DNA of 8,740 nt from the NCBI GenBank assembly GCA_014380825.1, contig JACMJD010000467.1, positions 1 to 8,740 on the forward strand. The letters are read 5' to 3'. The notes below the pieces were generated by a model. It saw only the letters and a program-made list of their open reading frames with translations, was not told the origin of the DNA and did no database searches. Positions 6,530-8,740 of the stretch are shown here, piece after piece. Source of the DNA: Phycisphaerae bacterium (GTDB lineage Bacteria; Planctomycetota; Phycisphaerae; Tepidisphaerales; Tepidisphaeraceae). The stretch's first letter is position 1, and the number at the start of each line of letters is the position of its first letter. The position numbers and the translations under genes were made by a program.

Positions 6530-7147
6530 TTAGAATCCATCGCGAACGAGTCGAACGTCCCCGCTGCGCATCTCGCGCTGACGCGTCTGCCAGCGCAACA
6601 GATCGCTGCTGAACTGGCGTGCTTCGTTGAGCGTGGCAAACCGCTGCTGCGCCAGTACGCGGCCGCGATCGTCGGTGATGCCGACAGTGAACCCGCCTTC
6701 GGCAACCTCGTTGGCGTCCGGCACTGCGGTTGCGTCGCCGACTTGCGAAGCGGTGTTTCTGTTCGTTTGATTCGCGAATCGATTTTCCGCACGCTCCCGC
6801 CCGAACCACCCGACCAGCAACCCGACCACGATACACGCCGCCGCGGCGCAGGCGTGGCGGAGGATCTGGCGGCGATTGCCCCAGGCGACTTCGCGCACGG
6901 CGGCCTGATTCAGGGACCGGCCGATCGAATCGCTCGTGGCCCGCGCGGTGGCGGCGCCTTCGCGATCCATGGCGAAGAACACCTGATGCCGCAACTGCCT
7001 GTCGCGCGTGAGCTGTTCAAGCGCGATCGCAAGCGCCGGCTCGTTCTTCAAGCGAGCGCGGACCTGGTTCATCTCATCGCCAAGCAGCTCGTTGTCGAGA
7101 TACGTCTCGAGCAACTCAAGATCTTGTTCGGAAACCGACGCGTTCAC
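6530..7147 (-). CDS. Single-pass anti-sigma factor (RseA/zf-HC2-like, without zinc motif)
   Basis: A 205-residue membrane protein predicted to hold the adjacent ECF sigma factor inactive. The N-terminal part (about 8-57: LLETYLDNELLGDEMNQVRA... and RLKNEPAL) matches the helical anti-sigma domain of the RsiW/zf-HC2 type, but no HxxxCxxC zinc site is present. A linker leads to one membrane helix (about 96-115, CAAAACIVVGLLVGWFG). The extracytoplasmic part (117-205) has a low-complexity stretch, then a small domain (about 150-205) ending in RLVRDGF. Topology should be N-in, C-out. It starts with GTG, supported by AAGGTGAG five bases upstream, 26 bp after the sigma gene. Its stop abuts the start of the HtrA-like gene. 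The C-terminal Phe is the kind of end that PDZ domains bind. The assignment rests on position, topology and the N-terminal pattern. Confidence 0.82.
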   Translation of the reverse strand: MNASVSEQDLELLETYLDNELLGDEMNQVRARLKNEPALAIALEQLTRDRQLRHQVFFAMDREGAATARATSDSIGRSLNQAAVREVAWGNRRQILRHACAAAACIVVGLLVGWFGRERAENRFANQTNRNTASQVGDATAVPDANEVAEGGFTVGITDDRGRVLAQQRFATLNEARQFSSDLLRWQTRQREMRSGDVRLVRDGF

Positions 7148-7152
7148 AGTGT

Positions 7153-7160
7153 CTCACCTT
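7153..7160 (-). promoter_or_regulatory. Ribosome binding site of the anti-sigma gene
   Basis: AAGGTGAG on the minus strand, five bases before the GTG at 7147. It decides in favour of this GTG start. Confidence 0.7.
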
Positions 7161-7173
7161 CTCGATTCGACTT

Positions 7174-7779
7174 TTAGTTTCCCGGGTCCTCCGGAAGCTG
7201 TGCATTATCCCGGCCAGCAAACTCCTTCAACATCCCCGCGAGCTGTCGACGTGCGCGATGCAGCCAGGTTTTCACCTGCGGCACGCTGGCGCCCAGGGCT
7301 TCGGCAATTTCCACGTACGAGAGATTTTCGTACTCGCACAAAACAAGAGCGGCGCGGAAATGATCCGGCAGCCGCGCGATCGCGGCACGGACTTGCCTTA
7401 CTTTCTCGTTTTCGATCATTCCGTCAACCGGGGTTGATGAACGATCGGGTTGATCGTCAGTCACGGCCGACATCTTCGGCGGACGTAACAGTCGAAGTGA
7501 TTCGTTCACAACTGCGCGCTTCAGGAGTCCGCCAGGTTCGCGCCAGTCGTATCGATGTCGATGCTGATACAAGTTCAGAACCGCCTGCTGGACCACGTCT
7601 TCTGGCGACGCGCGATTGCCAACGATTGCGCGAGCAATCGCGAGCAGCCGTCGCGAGTGCTGTTGGACCGCCGTTTCGAAGAGAGCGGCCGCTTCCTGCG
7701 GCGAAGAGGGCACGTATCTCCTCTCATCACCAGCAACGCGCGAGAACCGCTGAAGTTGCACCCCATCTGTGGGTTTCAC
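7174..7779 (-). CDS. ECF-type RNA polymerase sigma factor
   Basis: A 201-residue sigma-70 family protein with only regions 2 and 4, the ECF layout. Region 2 spans about residues 34-100 (LFETAVQQHSRRLLAIARAI, then SPEDVVQQAVLNLYQHR for core binding and -10 recognition). A short linker (101-125) follows. Region 4 spans about 127-186, with RLPDHFRAALVLCEYENLSY and the helix-turn-helix VEIAEALGASVPQVKTWLHRARRQL, which reads the -35. The start is GTG at 7779, supported by AGAAGGAG five bases upstream. It is the first gene of a three-gene block with an anti-sigma factor and an HtrA-like PDZ protein. The promoter at 7857-7882 has the classical ECF form, so autoregulation is likely, with release when the anti-sigma factor is inactivated by an envelope signal. 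The exact ECF subgroup cannot be given by eye. Confidence 0.94.
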   Translation of the reverse strand: MKPTDGVQLQRFSRVAGDERRYVPSSPQEAAALFETAVQQHSRRLLAIARAIVGNRASPEDVVQQAVLNLYQHRHRYDWREPGGLLKRAVVNESLRLLRPPKMSAVTDDQPDRSSTPVDGMIENEKVRQVRAAIARLPDHFRAALVLCEYENLSYVEIAEALGASVPQVKTWLHRARRQLAGMLKEFAGRDNAQLPEDPGN

Positions 7780-7784
7780 TATCG

Positions 7785-7792
7785 CTCCTTCT
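7785..7792 (-). promoter_or_regulatory. Strong ribosome binding site of the ECF sigma gene
   Basis: AGAAGGAG on the minus strand, five bases before the GTG at 7779. It is the best Shine-Dalgarno in the window and fixes the GTG start. Confidence 0.8.
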
Positions 7793-7802
7793 AACGGGCA
7801 GG

Positions 7803-7843
7803 CTTTTGCGAAGCAAAGGTTTCAACCCCACGGTCAATCCGTG
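7803..7843. repeat. Two small hairpins in the sigma leader
   Basis: TTTGC-GAA-GCAAA (7805-7817) and CACGG-TCAAT-CCGTG (7829-7843) are perfect 5-bp stems with 3- and 5-nt loops. If transcription starts from the promoter at 7857-7882, both lie in the untranslated leader of the sigma mRNA. A second TTGAAACCT (7825-7817, minus) sits between and within them. No known riboswitch is recognised. Confidence 0.3.
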
Positions 7844-7856
7844 CTTCCGGACAGGA

Positions 7857-7882
7857 TACGAACACGGGTTAGTTAGGTTTCA
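7857..7882 (-). promoter_or_regulatory. ECF-type promoter (TGAAAC-N16-CGTA) of the sigma operon
   Basis: On the minus strand TGAAAC (7882-7877) is followed by exactly 16 bases and CGTA (7860-7857). This equals the published sigmaW-type consensus and the general ECF -35 AAC / -10 CGT pattern. Transcription should start near 7850, giving a leader of about 70 bases before the GTG at 7779. Its place directly upstream of an ECF sigma gene suggests autoregulation. Confidence 0.7.
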
Positions 7883-7884
7883 AA

Positions 7885-7920
7885 CCGTGTAGCCCCGCCG
7901 CGAGCGGCGGGGCTACACGG
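7885..7920. repeat. Perfect 16-bp GC-rich hairpin in the divergent intergenic region
   Basis: CCGTGTAGCCCCGCCG (7885-7900) and its exact reverse complement (7905-7920) enclose the loop CGAG. GTAGCCCCGCCG...CGGCGGGGCTAC hairpins resemble short interspersed repeats of planctomycete-like genomes (recollection, not searched). No T-run follows on the plus side, so it is not a standard terminator for rightward transcription. It directly touches the -35 of the sigma promoter and lies upstream of the divergent gene at 7959, so it may separate the two transcription units. Confidence 0.65.
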
Positions 7921-7958
7921 GGGAATGGGGATGATTTCTCGGTTACACTTCTGACCAC

Positions 7959-8618
7959 GTGTCCGATCCACCGCTAACCCCACCCCCACCCCCACCCCGC
8001 GCATTCACGCAAGGTGTTGGCACGGTCTTTCAATGGTTTGGCGTTCTCCTCTTTCTCTCAATGATGTTCGTCTGCTGCTCCAGCAGCCTGCTGTCGAAAG
8101 ACACGGCGACGCAAGGCGATTGGCGATCAATCGGCTGGCGCAACTATTCCGCGCAATTTGCCACAACGCTCACTGTCACGCTCGGCGTGTTTTTCGGCAT
8201 GGCGCTTTCTGGTGTCGGGTTGGGCTTGCAGGCGCAGAACCGTCGCACGCCTGTACTGGCGATCGCCCTGACCACCATCGGCTCGGTCTTCTGGATCGTG
8301 CAAACGATCTTCTTCGCTCGCGTCACCGGATCGATCCTCATCACGGCGGGATGTGCAATTCTTGCACTCGCGTTCATCGGCCTGTTCATGCTGTCGATCG
8401 CCGCTGCGGGCGAGATGTGGCGCGATCCGCCGCCTCAGGGGATTGAGGTGTTGCCCGAGGATTACAAAGTCCCCTACTCTCACATGCACCAGGATCCGCC
8501 GGACGTGCGATTCGCGGCCGAGCTTCAGCAGCGGCGAGAGCGGTTGGAAATTCAGCAGAAAGAGCTGGAAGCGCTGGAAGAGCGGATCAAACGCCGCATG
8601 AAACAAAACGGCGAGTGA
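7959..8618 (+). CDS. Four-helix membrane protein with proline-rich N-terminus and C-terminal coiled coil, unknown function
   Basis: A 219-residue protein of no recognised family. Residues 4-13 are nearly all proline (PPLTPPPPPP). Four hydrophobic helices are visible at about 24-45, 67-91, 98-120 and 124-149. The C-terminal 70 residues are cytoplasmic if the N-terminus is inside. They end in a strongly charged helix (about 183-217) with heptad-like spacing, a probable coiled coil for oligomerisation or partner binding. The start is GTG at 7959; an in-frame stop a few codons upstream excludes a longer form. No Shine-Dalgarno precedes it. A TACACT hexamer at 7944-7949 could be a -10, giving an almost leaderless message, but there is no -35. 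It is divergent from the sigma operon and followed after 42 bp by a secreted protein gene on the same strand. Confidence 0.8.
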   Translation: MSDPPLTPPPPPPRAFTQGVGTVFQWFGVLLFLSMMFVCCSSSLLSKDTATQGDWRSIGWRNYSAQFATTLTVTLGVFFGMALSGVGLGLQAQNRRTPVLAIALTTIGSVFWIVQTIFFARVTGSILITAGCAILALAFIGLFMLSIAAAGEMWRDPPPQGIEVLPEDYKVPYSHMHQDPPDVRFAAELQQRRERLEIQQKELEALEERIKRRMKQNGE

Positions 8619-8660
8619 CGTATAGTTCGAGTGAGTCCGCAGCAACCGAAGGATAATGTG

Positions 8661-8740
8661 ATGAAGCGATTTTTGTTCTCAATGGTGATGTCGTCGATCG
8701 CGGCCACCTCCGCTTTCGCTGCCGATCCGACGGCCAAAGC
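8661..8740 (+). CDS. Secreted protein, N-terminal fragment (runs off the window)
   Basis: Only 26 codons are present. They encode a clear Sec signal peptide: basic start MKR, hydrophobic core FLFSMVMSSIAATS, cleavage likely after AFA and before ADPTAK. GAAGGA lies about seven bases before the ATG, a good ribosome binding site. It follows the four-helix membrane protein by 42 bp on the same strand, so the two may be co-transcribed. The mature protein is outside the window and its function cannot be told. Confidence 0.75.
   Translation, partial: MKRFLFSMVMSSIAATSAFAADPTAK

Noticed and set aside
7773..7778. TGAAAC on the minus strand overlapping the sigma GTG start
   Set aside because: No CGTA at 15-17 bases and it lies inside the coding start; coincidence with GTGAAACCC codons.
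7885..7920. The 16-bp hairpin as an intrinsic terminator for rightward transcription
   Set aside because: The bases after the stem are GGGAATGGGG with no T-run, and no plus-strand gene ends just before it.
8127..8645. A 172-codon minus-strand open frame opposite the four-helix membrane protein
   Set aside because: Arg/Asp/His-rich antisense translation; the plus-strand frame has clear membrane helices and a coiled coil.

Overview
The window is GC-rich bacterial DNA with tightly packed genes, most of them on the minus strand. The gene repertoire points to Planctomycetota, possibly Phycisphaerae. It includes an ECF sigma/anti-sigma pair, a secreted protein with Thr/Gln/Pro-rich 'TTQPT...ATQPA' low-complexity sequence, a lipoprotein carrying a dockerin-like GDxNxDG loop, and the GC-rich hairpin repeats often seen between genes in such genomes. 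This is an inference from style; no phylogenetic marker is present.

Block A (58-3628, minus) is a signalling cassette, transcribed in the order membrane sensor histidine kinase, stand-alone receiver protein, REC-GGDEF diguanylate cyclase. The active-site residues of all three are intact, including the I-site of the cyclase. The natural reading is an environmental signal passed from the kinase to one or both receivers, with c-di-GMP as one output. A strong 15-bp hairpin with a T-run (7-44) lies at the left edge, oriented to stop plus-strand transcription entering from the left.

Block B (3741-5081, minus) is a lipoprotein of unknown function. Upstream lies a 302-bp gap (5082-5383) holding a TTGACA-type promoter candidate and a degenerate interspersed inverted repeat.

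Block C (5384-7779, minus) is the most interesting part. It is an ECF sigma factor, a single-pass anti-sigma factor without a visible zinc motif, and an exported HtrA-like protein with a PDZ domain. By eye, all three catalytic residues of the HtrA-like protein are replaced. The anti-sigma stop codon directly abuts the HtrA-like start codon. Upstream of the sigma gene is an exact TGAAAC-N16-CGTA sequence, the classical ECF (sigmaW-type) promoter form, suggesting autoregulation. The order resembles sigE-rseA-htrA of actinobacteria and the sigmaE-RseA-DegS logic of E. coli, but with a protease that looks dead and may act as a PDZ sensor or shield.

Block D (7959-8740, plus) is divergent from block C. 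It holds a four-helix membrane protein with a proline-rich N-terminus and a C-terminal coiled coil, followed by the first 26 codons of a secreted protein that runs off the right edge. A perfect 16-bp GC-rich hairpin (7885-7920) sits in the divergent intergenic region. I see no tRNA, rRNA, CRISPR array, insertion sequence or origin in the window.
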